Positions 13,840 through 20,588 of a stretch of DNA of 38,902 nt are shown piece by piece (the first letter of the stretch is position 1; each line of letters starts with the position of its first letter). Below the pieces are notes generated by a model. The model worked only from the letters and a program-made list of their open reading frames with translations, had not been told where the DNA came from and did no database searches. The DNA lies in IMG/VR virus record IMGVR_UViG_3300025526_000059, positions 1 through 38,902 of that record; one strand, given 5' to 3'. Made by a program: the position numbers and the translations under genes. The DNA comes from a virus.

Positions 13840-14508
13840 ATGGCAAAGGGGAAAGCGCGGGCGAAAGTCGAGCGCACCAGCCGCAAAGCGAGAGACGAAG
13901 AAGCCAAGATTGGCGAGGTCGACAAGACCTGGTTTGAAAGCCGGGCGCGGGATATGGGAATCAATTTCTCCCGAATCGCTGAAATGCTCGGTATGAACCG
14001 ATCGATCGTCAGCCGGATGATGTCCGGCGAGCGCGAAGTGTCGAATCAGGAAGCCAACGAGCTCGCCACCATCCTGCAGGTCTCGTTTGACGATGTGGTC
14101 GCGCATCTTGGCGTGAAGCCCAAAACAGACCCGAATGACTTCCTACCGGTTGTCGGCGCCATATCGGCGGACGGCATCATTCACCCGAAGCTGCCCCGCG
14201 GGGCGTTCAAATCGACACGGCGCATCCCTGGTTTACCGCATGACTGTTCCGGCCTCTGGGTGGACGCTCCAGGATCCTGGCTTGACGGTTCTGTGCTGTA
14301 TTACGTCACCGGCTTTACGGTGGAACCGAACGCGGTAGGCCGCGCCGCGGTGATCGGGCTGAAGGATGGCCGGAAATTCGTTCGCATCCTCATTCACGGC
14401 ACCAGATCGAACCGCTGGCGCACACAGCCGCTTAACGGCCCGCTGGACCCGCAGGATTACGAGGTTGCCTGGGCAACGCCAGTCCGGGCTATCGTCCTGC
14501 CGACCTAA
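13840..14508 (+). CDS. HTH repressor with degenerate S24/LexA-like C-terminal domain
   Basis: A 222-aa regulator, probably the lysogeny repressor. After a basic head (MAKGKARAKVERTSRKAR) it has an XRE-type HTH (about 31-90; INFSRIAEMLGMNRSIVSRMM holds the two recognition helices). The C-terminal part (about 100-222) runs LPVVGAISADG, SGLWVDAPGSWLDGSVLYYV and KFVRILIHG...WATPVRAIVLP, resembling the S24/LexA fold, but I see no clear catalytic Ser-Met/Lys pair, so self-cleavage is doubtful. The start follows GGGGGA. The frame stays open upstream to an ATG at 13690 with its own ribosome binding site (AAGGTGG), giving a possible 272-aa form. Its likely targets are the GTTGC-N7-GCAAC sites. Confidence 0.82.
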   Translation: MAKGKARAKVERTSRKARDEEAKIGEVDKTWFESRARDMGINFSRIAEMLGMNRSIVSRMMSGEREVSNQEANELATILQVSFDDVVAHLGVKPKTDPNDFLPVVGAISADGIIHPKLPRGAFKSTRRIPGLPHDCSGLWVDAPGSWLDGSVLYYVTGFTVEPNAVGRAAVIGLKDGRKFVRILIHGTRSNRWRTQPLNGPLDPQDYEVAWATPVRAIVLPT

Positions 14509-14790
14509 TCTGTTGCCGTTCTAGTTAAAAATCCCGGCAATCAGCAGTTATTCTAGTGTGTTCTAGTGTGCCAGGTCGCAACTGGAACCGTAAGCCTCTG
14601 TAATTGCAAGGCGTTCTAGTTACACCAGTCATTCTAGTGTGAATCTGCGGTAGGCTACGGAAAAACCAATAGGGTGAGGGCGCCGCGCGGCCCGCTATTA
14701 GATTATATAAGGTATATAGTATTCTTTATTCTCTATAGAATAACTAGAACACTAGAAAACATAATTGAAAATAAGGGCTTAAAATACCCT

Positions 14791-14807
14791 GTTGTGAAAA
14801 TTGCAAC
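14791..14807. promoter_or_regulatory. Operator-like palindrome GTTGT-gaaaatt-GCAAC in the candidate origin
   Basis: One mismatch in the left half. The right half overlaps the third inverted TTCTAGT-type repeat, so an operator protein and an origin protein could compete here. Confidence 0.5.
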
Positions 14808-14825
14808 TAGAACACACTAGAACGG

Positions 14826-14853
14826 AAAAGCCCTGCCTCGCGGCAGGGCTTTT
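14826..14853. terminator. Bidirectional rho-independent terminator
   Basis: Stem GCCCTGCC (14830-14837), loop tcgc, stem GGCAGGGC (14842-14849), flanked by AAAA and TTTT, so it can work on both strands. It would end the repressor transcript rightward and the 14889-15849 operon leftward. Confidence 0.85.
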
Positions 14854-14888
14854 GGATTCTGATCAGGTTTCAAGCGGATAAAACCGCT

Positions 14889-15269
14889 TCATTGCTGTTG
14901 GAACGCCGCGCCACTTTTTACTGCTGCCAGACCGGCGCGCAGTAAGGCCAGATATCGATCCGACACATATGCGTGTGTTGTGGCTTTTCCGAAATGAAAG
15001 GTATTCAGGCTGCCGCCGATGACGGCGCCGAATCCGGGCACGAATTTACGGTTTCGATCGGCAACCCAATGGCCGAGAAACGCGCCCACTTTGGCCGTGC
15101 AGGCGTCCACCCACTCGCAAACCATGGCGCCCGGCAACCGGATGGTGATGTGAAACCCCCGGCCGTCGGGTCGGGCTTCAAAATCGGCGCCATACTCCGC
15201 GGCAAGTGCCCGCATTTGGCTGACCAGGGTTTTACGGGCTGCAGCTCTTGTCATTTCGTGGGGCAACAT
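14889..15269 (-). CDS. Hypothetical phage protein, 126 aa
   Basis: Soluble-looking protein with LVSQMRALAAEYGADFEARPDGRGFHITIRLPG, DACTAKVGAFLGHWVADRNRKF, and TFHFGKATTHAYVSDRYLALLRAGL. No catalytic motif is recognised. It is the last gene of a leftward four-gene operon beginning at 15849 and ends before the bidirectional terminator. The ATG at 15267-15269 follows GGAGG at a rather long spacing; a second ATG five codons on is possible. As it borders the candidate origin, a replication or copy-control role is conceivable but unsupported. Confidence 0.6.
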   Translation of the reverse strand: MLPHEMTRAAARKTLVSQMRALAAEYGADFEARPDGRGFHITIRLPGAMVCEWVDACTAKVGAFLGHWVADRNRKFVPGFGAVIGGSLNTFHFGKATTHAYVSDRYLALLRAGLAAVKSGAAFQQQ

Positions 15270-15275
15270 GGCTTT

Positions 15276-15371
15276 TTAAACCTCCGCGATGATGTGAAGC
15301 CAGACCAGCACGACGCCCAGGGCGCCGAGAAAAGCCAAAGCCTCGCCAATGAGTTTCAGAGCGGTCAGCAC
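15276..15371 (-). CDS. 31-aa single-TM protein
   Basis: A tiny gene starting at a GTG (15369-15371) that overlaps the end of the upstream gene and ending TAA at 15276-15278. The translation (LTALKLIGEALAFLGALGV then VLVWLHIIAEV) is one hydrophobic helix. Seven bp after the stop the next gene begins, and its ribosome binding site (GGAGG) lies in this gene's last codons. Tight packing supports it as a real gene. Small membrane peptides in temperate phages can act in superinfection exclusion, but nothing here proves it. Confidence 0.5.
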   Translation of the reverse strand: MLTALKLIGEALAFLGALGVVLVWLHIIAEV

Positions 15372-15703
15372 TGGCAGCCGTCCACCCGGGCGACGGTCTC
15401 GGCCGGTGATTCAAAGCGCGCGTGATAGGTCGCGTGTGTCTTGGCGGCACGTTCCGGGAGATCACGGTCGGAATTGACCCTTTCTTCTCCGAACACAGAT
15501 ATCAAAAGATCAGCCGCATTTTTGGCGCCAGCCAATCCGCCAAGTTGTGTAACGCAGCAACCGTGTTTGACCAGATCCCATTGGCCTGGGATGCGGTTGA
15601 AGATTTGGAAGCTGCGATATTCGATCGGCTTGGCGTCGCACCAGTATTCAGCGGCCATGCCGCGACCCGGGCGCCACCATGGGTTCTTGTAGGTATGTGT
15701 CAT
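15365..15703 (-). CDS. Hypothetical phage protein, 112 aa
   Basis: Starts MTHTYKNPWWRPGRGMAAEYW and continues CDAKPIEYRSFQIFNRIPGQWDLVK, then LGGLAGAKNAADLLISVFG. The YRSFQIFNRIPGQWDLV part looks like a small beta-rich substrate- or nucleic-acid-binding fold with an aromatic face. It overlaps the upstream TM gene by ATGA at 15700-15703 and the 31-aa TM gene downstream. Three late cysteines (CC, CQC at the very end) are unusual for a phage of this type. Function unknown. Confidence 0.6.
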   Translation of the reverse strand: MTHTYKNPWWRPGRGMAAEYWCDAKPIEYRSFQIFNRIPGQWDLVKHGCCVTQLGGLAGAKNAADLLISVFGEERVNSDRDLPERAAKTHATYHARFESPAETVARVDGCQC

Positions 15704-15849
15704 GGCTGCACCCAACCAAGTTGGATTGCAGCGCCCCAGAAAACCGGCGCACACATCAGCAGCATGCTAGCCATAAGGCCCACGCCGCAAATCAGATGGT
15801 GGCGCTTCTCGGCGCGCTGTTCTGCTTCGATCTTCTCTTTGAGTGTCAT
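15700..15849 (-). CDS. 49-aa single-TM protein, first gene of the leftward small operon
   Basis: Encodes a charged head (MTLKEKIEAEQRAEKRHH) followed by a hydrophobic helix (LICGVGLMASMLLMCAPVFW, about 19-38). The N-terminus is therefore probably cytoplasmic and the rest is in the inner membrane. ATG at 15847-15849 follows GGAGA. The TGA overlaps the next start (ATGA at 15700-15703). It lies just downstream of three operator-like palindromes, so the operon is probably controlled with the lysogeny switch; an early or lysogenic-expression membrane gene is a fair guess. Homology not recognised. Confidence 0.6.
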   Translation of the reverse strand: MTLKEKIEAEQRAEKRHHLICGVGLMASMLLMCAPVFWGAAIQLGWVQP

Positions 15850-15862
15850 GGCGGTTCTCCAT

Positions 15863-15879
15863 GTTGCGTAACTAACAAC
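15863..15879. promoter_or_regulatory. Operator-like palindrome GTTGC-gtaacta-ACAAC
   Basis: One mismatch in the right half; closest of three sites to the leftward small operon start. Confidence 0.55.
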
Positions 15880-15891
15880 AAGGTACAGAGT

Positions 15892-15908
15892 GTTTCAAAA
15901 AACGCAAC
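15892..15908. promoter_or_regulatory. Operator-like palindrome GTTTC-aaaaaac-GCAAC
   Basis: One mismatch in the left half; symmetry extends to TGTTTC/GCAACAT. Middle site of the divergent region. Confidence 0.55.
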
Positions 15909-15910
15909 AT

Positions 15911-15927
15911 GTTTCTTAAACCGCAAC
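15911..15927. promoter_or_regulatory. Operator-like palindrome GTTTC-ttaaacc-GCAAC
   Basis: One mismatch in the left half. It lies 2 bp from the preceding site and about 20 bp upstream of the terminase small-subunit ATG, so it would cover the late rightward promoter. Confidence 0.55.
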
Positions 15928-15946
15928 GTGCTATTCTGCCACCGCT

Positions 15947-16492
15947 ATGCAGACAGACGCCCAGACACCCTTGCGAGGGAAAGCCGCCATTCGAGATAAG
16001 ATATTGAACGCCTTCCAGATTTATGCGGAAGGCGGCACGATAAAGCGCGCGGTCGGCGAGCAGAAAATATCAAACCTGCAGTTTTATCAGGGCTTGGACG
16101 CGCATCAGGATTTGAAGGCGCTCTACTATCAGATTCAGGCGTATCGCGCTGACATGATGGCAGACGAGGCTTACGAGCTCAGCACCGATACGAGCATAAC
16201 ACCCCAACAAGCGCGCGAACGGGCTTCTATCCGTCTGAAAATTGCCGGCCTGTATGACCGCAGCCGATTTGGCGAGAAGGTCGACATAACCATGACTGGC
16301 CAGGTGGACATCACAGCTGCGCTTTTGGAAGCGCGGAACCGATCCGGGCGACCTGTTAGCGACCTAGTTTCAACTGCCGTGCCGCAAGTGCTTGATGTAT
16401 TGGCCCTGCCGGTACGCGAAGCAACAGATAAGGAAACTGTTGCGCCACCGAATGAGGCGGCATTTCAAATGCAGAGCCCCTTCGATGACTGA
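15947..16492 (+). CDS. Terminase small subunit (probable)
   Basis: A 181-aa helical protein directly before the terminase large subunit. The N-terminal part (AAIRDKILNAFQIYAEGGTIKRAV) looks like an HTH for recognising the packaging site, followed by LDAHQDLKALYYQIQAYRADMMADEAYEL and QQARERASIRLKIAGLYD, the terminase small-subunit type oligomerisation helices seen in relatives. It would bind pac/cos DNA and recruit the large subunit. The first rightward late gene, only 20 bp from an operator-like site. No Shine-Dalgarno sequence is seen before the ATG, so its mRNA may be leaderless or weakly initiated. Confidence 0.75.
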   Translation: MQTDAQTPLRGKAAIRDKILNAFQIYAEGGTIKRAVGEQKISNLQFYQGLDAHQDLKALYYQIQAYRADMMADEAYELSTDTSITPQQARERASIRLKIAGLYDRSRFGEKVDITMTGQVDITAALLEARNRSGRPVSDLVSTAVPQVLDVLALPVREATDKETVAPPNEAAFQMQSPFDD

Positions 16493-16639
16493 TCGATCAA
16501 GCTTTTTGACCCCGGGGGGTGGCCGGGGGGTGGGGGCCAAGAATCCGCCGCCCACCGAATTGAAGCGGGCCCCATGCGCCAATTTTTTTGAGTTTGGAAA
16601 ATATAATTTTTCAAAATTTGAAATATTCGAGGCCGGCCG
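16493..16639. other. G-rich then AT-rich spacer between terminase genes
   Basis: No gene. It contains runs of six, six and five G on the plus strand (16514-16519, 16525-16530, 16532-16536), then an AT-rich stretch with TTTCAAAATTTGAAA symmetry (about 16609-16624). Two such contrasting tracts between terS and terL could be a packaging (pac/cos) site or quadruplex-type structure. Confidence 0.4.
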
Positions 16640-18178
16640 ATGAAATACTCGCCGAAGGACGAACAACGACTGATGACCGAAATCTGGGATCCGGCTATTG
16701 CCGACGATCCCTATGCCTTCGTCATGTTCGCATTTCCCTGGGGCAAGCCAGGCACACCGCTGGAAAAGTTCACCAACCCGAGAACCTGGCAGTGCGAATA
16801 CCTCCAGGAGATGGCCGATCACATCAAGGATCAGAAGGCGGCCGAGGCCCGCGGCGAAAAACCGAAGGTCTGGCGGCATTCGACAGTGTCTGGTCGCGGT
16901 CCGGGTAAATCGGCACTGGTGGCGATGCGGACCCTGTGGTTCCAGTCGACCCGGTTGGGCGGCACAACGATTATCACGGCCAATACCGAGCTGCAGCTGA
17001 AAAGCCGAACCTTCGCCGAGGTTACCAAGTGGCACACCATGGCGATCAACAGCCATTGGTTCGATACCACGGTGCTCAGCCTGAAGCCGGTTGCCTGGTT
17101 CGAGAAGCTGTTGAAAGACCAGCTGAAAATCGATACCGGCTATTACTACGCCCAGGGTCAGTTGTGGTCGGAGGAAAATCCGGACGCCTTCGCCGGCGCG
17201 CACAACATGGCCGGCATTCAGGTGGTGTTCGACGAGGCATCGGGTATTCCGAAACCGATCTGGAATGTGACGGAGGGCTTTTTCACCGAGCCTGTTGTGC
17301 ATCGTTACTGGGATGTTTTCTCGAATGGTCGACGCAACAGCGGCCCGTTCTACGATTGCTTCAACGACGACGCGGCGTTCTGGCGTAAAAAACAGATCGA
17401 CAGCCGGACCGTTGAAGGGACGGATACGGACAACTTCAACCGGATGATCGAGCAGTATGGCGCGGACAGTGACACGGTGCGCGTCGAGGTGCTGGGCATG
17501 TTCCCGAAGCAGGGCGACCGGCAGTTCATCTCGAACCAGCTGGTGGTTGACGCGCAGCAGCGCGAGTTGCAACCGGACCCCGGCGCCCCTCTGATCATGG
17601 GCATCGACATTGCCCGGTTTGGCGGTGATGAAACTGTGTTTCGCTGGCGCCAGGGTCGGGATGGCCGGAGCATCCCGCCGTTCCGCCTGAAGGATCGGGA
17701 CAACATGGTGGTGGCCAATGCAGCGGCCGAGTGGATTGACCGGACCAATCCGGATGCGGTCAACATCGACGCCGGCAATGGTACCGGGGTGATCGATCGG
17801 CTGAAGGAAATGGGTTACCGGGTCAACGAGGTGTGGTTTGGCAGCACCAAGGGCGTTGACCGTGAATGGGCCAACAAGCGGACCGAGATGTACGCCGAGG
17901 TGCGAAACTGGTTGCCGGGCGGATGCCTGACGGCGGGCGACAACCGCCTGTTCCGGGATTTGACCGCGGCCGAATACGATTTCTTTGGCAAGGCGAAGGA
18001 CCAGGTCATGCTTGAATCGAAAGAAAGCATGCGTGGTCGTGGCTTGCCCAGCCCCGATGATGGCGACGCCTTTGCTCTGACCTTTGCCGTCAAGGTAGCC
18101 CGGCGCGACAACATGACATCGCGGTTCCGTCGTCGGGCTCGGCAGGTAGACGGTCTTGACTATAATCTGTTTGGCTAG
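16640..18178 (+). CDS. terL: Terminase large subunit
   Basis: A 512-aa packaging motor. ATPase: Walker A SGRGPGKSA with Lys at about 90, Walker B VVFDEAS (Asp198-Glu199), coupling segment ITANTELQ. Nuclease: MGIDIARFGGDE with Asp323, NIDAGNGTG with Asp377, and SPDDGDAFAL with Asp476, the RNase H-like metal-binding acids. It translocates DNA into the procapsid and cuts at headful or cos ends. It follows the terminase small subunit and precedes two small proteins and the portal. An operator-like palindrome begins 4 bp after its stop. Confidence 0.93.
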   Translation: MKYSPKDEQRLMTEIWDPAIADDPYAFVMFAFPWGKPGTPLEKFTNPRTWQCEYLQEMADHIKDQKAAEARGEKPKVWRHSTVSGRGPGKSALVAMRTLWFQSTRLGGTTIITANTELQLKSRTFAEVTKWHTMAINSHWFDTTVLSLKPVAWFEKLLKDQLKIDTGYYYAQGQLWSEENPDAFAGAHNMAGIQVVFDEASGIPKPIWNVTEGFFTEPVVHRYWDVFSNGRRNSGPFYDCFNDDAAFWRKKQIDSRTVEGTDTDNFNRMIEQYGADSDTVRVEVLGMFPKQGDRQFISNQLVVDAQQRELQPDPGAPLIMGIDIARFGGDETVFRWRQGRDGRSIPPFRLKDRDNMVVANAAAEWIDRTNPDAVNIDAGNGTGVIDRLKEMGYRVNEVWFGSTKGVDREWANKRTEMYAEVRNWLPGGCLTAGDNRLFRDLTAAEYDFFGKAKDQVMLESKESMRGRGLPSPDDGDAFALTFAVKVARRDNMTSRFRRRARQVDGLDYNLFG

Positions 18179-18181
18179 TAT

Positions 18182-18198
18182 GTTGCCAAATTAGCAAC
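18182..18198. promoter_or_regulatory. Operator-like palindrome GTTGC-caaatta-GCAAC
   Basis: Perfect copy; symmetry extends to ATGTTGC/GCAACAT. It lies between terL and the next small gene. Confidence 0.7.
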
Positions 18199-18222
18199 AT
18201 CCTCGATCTGACGGAGTATTCC

Positions 18223-18381
18223 ATGGACGATACCGAACCTGCGGAGAAGCCGGTTGCCTTCCACGGCAAGCTGAACCTGATCGGCGCCCAATTCCTGAAC
18301 AGCCTGACGGAATCCGATGTTGCTGCCCTGCGGCAGATCATCGATCACGTCAAGGCCGATCCGGCGCTGCAGAAAGGCTGA
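18223..18381 (+). CDS. Hypothetical phage protein, 52 aa
   Basis: ATG at 18223 follows GGAG. The protein reads MDDTEPAEKPVAFHGKLNL and then FLNSLTESDVAALRQIIDHVKADPALQ; the latter half is one amphipathic helix. It lies between terL and a second small gene before the portal, where podoviruses often carry small head-completion or regulatory proteins. It is led by an operator-like site. Function unknown. Confidence 0.6.
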   Translation: MDDTEPAEKPVAFHGKLNLIGAQFLNSLTESDVAALRQIIDHVKADPALQKG

Positions 18382-18386
18382 CCGCG

Positions 18387-18632
18387 ATGGGTGCGATTGC
18401 CAAAGCCATCACCAGTGTTTTCACCGGCCCGCAGGCCGCGCCCAGTCCGACGCCGGCGCCGCTTCCGCCGGTGAACGATCCCGCGGCCCAGGAAGCAGCG
18501 CAGCGCGCGGCAGAAGAAGAACGTCGCCGGGTTATGTCTGGCGGCCGGGCGGCCAACGTGCTGACCAGCCCGCTGGGTGACACTTCGCAAGATGCCCAGT
18601 CGGCGCGCAAGCTGCTGCTTGGCGGGGGTTGA
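18387..18632 (+). CDS. Hypothetical Pro/Ala-rich protein, 81 aa
   Basis: Starts MGAIAKAITSVFTGPQ, then a Pro-rich linker and AAQEAAQRAAEEERRRVMSGGRA, a charged helix, and ends KLLLGGG. It sits 3 bp before the portal gene, a position in BPP-1- and T7-like phages often occupied by a small protein of this type (short hydrophobic head, Pro-rich linker, charged helix). Structural or membrane-ejection roles are guesses. Confidence 0.6.
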   Translation: MGAIAKAITSVFTGPQAAPSPTPAPLPPVNDPAAQEAAQRAAEEERRRVMSGGRAANVLTSPLGDTSQDAQSARKLLLGGG

Positions 18633-18635
18633 TTT

Positions 18636-20300
18636 TTGCCCGAGCGCCGGTCAAAGGCTGAGATCGCAAAGGATACCAAGCGCAAGTTTGATCGCGCGGT
18701 ATCCAATCGCGGTACGTTGGAATCGCACTGGGAAGAAATCGCCCGTCGCGTCCTGCCGTCCTATGCCGGTTCGTTCACCAACAAGGGTGTGACGACTGAA
18801 GGGGAAAAGCGCACCGAAGACATGATCGACGCAACGGCGGCCCTCGCGCTGCCGAAATTTGCCGCGGCCATGGAATCGATGCTGACGCCCCGGAATCAGA
18901 CCTGGCATCGGCTGCAGCCGATGGACAAGTCCCTGATGCGCAACCGCACGGTGCGCATGTATTACGATGATGTCACCGAGATCCTGTTTCGATATCGCTA
19001 CGCGCCGCGGGCGAACTATGCGAGCCAGCAGCACGAAACGTATATGGGCCTTGGCGCCTTCGGCACCGGCGCAATGTATGTTGACCAGTTGAAATGGTTC
19101 AACGAACGTGGTCTGCGGTATCGCGCCATCCATCTGTCCGAGATTGTTTTCCTGGCCAATCACCAGGGTATCATCGATACCGCGCTGCGCCGCTTCGAAC
19201 TGACGGCCCGGCAGGCTGTGCAGAAGTTTTCCCGGCCGGATGGCAGTACCGACCTGCCGAAGAAAATCACTGACGCCAACGCGGATGAAAAGAAGTGCGA
19301 CGACAAGTTCTGGTTCATTCACTGCGTTGAACCGCGCACCGAGGAAGACGGTTACGATCCGCAGCGCGTTGATATCGAAGGTATGCGCTTCGCGTCCCGA
19401 TATGTCAGCGAGGAAGAATGCACCATCGTCGAGGAAGGCGGTCACAACACCTTCCCGTACCCGATCAGCCGTTACGTCGTGGCGCCGGGTGAAATCTATG
19501 GCCGCAGCCCTGCCATGCTGGCGCTGCCTTCGATCAAGGTACTGAACGAAGAAAAGAAAACGGTTCTGGAACAGGGCCACCGCACGGTGCGCCCGGTGCT
19601 GTTGGCCCATGACGACGGCGTGCTGGATAGCTTCAGCATGAAGCCGGGCGCGATGAATTACGGCGGTGTGTCGGCGGAAGGCCGGCAGCTGGTTCACGCT
19701 TTGCCGGTTGGCAACATCATGATCGGCAAGGATCTGATGGATGACGAGCGGCTGGTGATCAACGATGCCTTCCTCGTCACCCTGTTTCAGCTTCTGACCG
19801 AGACGCCGCAGATGACGGCGACCGAAGTGCTGGAGAAGGTGCGCGAGAAGGGTGCCCTGTTGAGCCCGACCATGGGCCGCCAGCAGTCCGAATTCCTCGG
19901 CCCCATGATCGAGCGGGAAATTGACGTGCTGTCGATGCAGGGGCTGCTGCCGCAGAAGCCGCCGATCTTGCGTGAATTCGAAGCTGAATATGAAACGATC
20001 TATGACAGCCCGTTGTCCCGTGCCCAGCGCGCCGAGAATGCGTCCGGTTTCATGCGCTGGATCGGCAATGCGATGGAGTATGTCAAGATGACGGGTGACG
20101 CTCGCCCGCTGGACTGGGCGAACTGGGATTCGGCGCAGCCGGAGCTCGCCGATGTCATGGCAGTACCCGCCCGCTGGGTCAACGGCATCGACCAGGTACT
20201 GCAGTTGCGCGCTGCCCGCGACGAAGCAGCAAACGCACAGCAGATGATCGAAGCTGCGCCGGCTGTCGCCGGTGTCGCCAAAGCCGTTCAGGGTGCCTGA
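18636..20300 (+). CDS. Portal (head-tail connector) protein
   Basis: A 554-aa T7-type portal. It begins at TTG (18636) behind a GGGGG ribosome site as MPERRSKAEIAKDTKRKFD and shows RGTLESHWEEIARRVLPSY, AALALPKFAAAMESMLTPRNQTWHRL, AFGTGAMYVDQ and YGRSPAMLALPSIKVLNEEKKTVL, the segments typical of podovirus head-tail connectors (PF12236-like). Twelve copies would form the ring through which DNA enters the head, and the internal virion proteins dock on it. It follows terminase and precedes a Bbp19-like and a scaffold gene. Confidence 0.9.
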   Translation: MPERRSKAEIAKDTKRKFDRAVSNRGTLESHWEEIARRVLPSYAGSFTNKGVTTEGEKRTEDMIDATAALALPKFAAAMESMLTPRNQTWHRLQPMDKSLMRNRTVRMYYDDVTEILFRYRYAPRANYASQQHETYMGLGAFGTGAMYVDQLKWFNERGLRYRAIHLSEIVFLANHQGIIDTALRRFELTARQAVQKFSRPDGSTDLPKKITDANADEKKCDDKFWFIHCVEPRTEEDGYDPQRVDIEGMRFASRYVSEEECTIVEEGGHNTFPYPISRYVVAPGEIYGRSPAMLALPSIKVLNEEKKTVLEQGHRTVRPVLLAHDDGVLDSFSMKPGAMNYGGVSAEGRQLVHALPVGNIMIGKDLMDDERLVINDAFLVTLFQLLTETPQMTATEVLEKVREKGALLSPTMGRQQSEFLGPMIEREIDVLSMQGLLPQKPPILREFEAEYETIYDSPLSRAQRAENASGFMRWIGNAMEYVKMTGDARPLDWANWDSAQPELADVMAVPARWVNGIDQVLQLRAARDEAANAQQMIEAAPAVAGVAKAVQGA

Positions 20301-20585
20301 TTGTCTATTTCCGATCTGGTTCAGCGCACAAGGCAGTTCGTATCCGGAAGGGCCGGTGCGTATCGCAGGGTTTTCAATCTGGAAAGCCTCGATGTCGAAA
20401 CGGTTCTGGTCGATCTGGCGCGGTTCTGCCGGGCACATGAAAGCACTGGTTCCCAGGATCCGGCGATTGCCGCCCGGCTCGATGGCCGGCGTGAGGTGTG
20501 GCTGCGTATCCAACAGAACCTGAAACTGACCGACCAGCAGCTGTGGCTGCTGTACGGCGCCAACAGTCCAAACGTGAAAGGATAG
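20301..20585 (+). CDS. Bbp19-like phage protein
   Basis: A 94-aa protein beginning at TTG directly after the portal stop (SISDLVQRTRQFVSGRAGAY). It contains YRRVFNLESLDVETVLVDLARFCRAHEST and ARLDGRREVWLRIQQNLKL, the pattern of the Bbp19 family named from Bordetella phage BPP-1. These proteins lie between portal and scaffold in such phages; their role is unknown, probably in head assembly. Downstream the scaffold begins 3 bp after the stop. Confidence 0.78.
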   Translation: MSISDLVQRTRQFVSGRAGAYRRVFNLESLDVETVLVDLARFCRAHESTGSQDPAIAARLDGRREVWLRIQQNLKLTDQQLWLLYGANSPNVKG

Positions 20586-20588
20586 TTT

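Larger units (their letters stand above)
14509..14888. other. Non-coding repeat region, candidate origin of replication
   Basis: No gene is supported in these 380 bp. They hold nine copies of a TTCTAGT core: five on the plus strand (cores starting 14519, 14551, 14561, 14614, 14632) and four inverted (14743, 14751, 14806, 14816). The fuller forms are GTTCTAGTT and TTCTAGTGTG. The two arms flank an AT-rich stretch (about 14696-14790) containing the inverted repeat TATTCT-ctat-AGAATA (14727-14742). Pairs recur at 63-bp spacing (14551 to 14614; 14743 to 14806), six helical turns. Iteron-type repeats beside an AT-rich core are typical of phage and plasmid origins. An operator-like site overlaps the right arm. 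Confidence 0.55.

Noticed and set aside
14464-14477. GTTGC-ctgg-GCAAC at the end of the repressor gene
   Set aside because: Spacer of 4 nt, so not the same geometry as the operator set.
15544-15561. GTTGT...GCAAC in the 112-aa gene
   Set aside because: Arms are separated by 8 nt instead of 7 and it lies mid-coding; chance likely.
16370-17572. 400-codon open frame antisense to terL
   Set aside because: High GC keeps the opposite frame open; terL has all motifs on the plus strand and the antisense product has no recognisable features.
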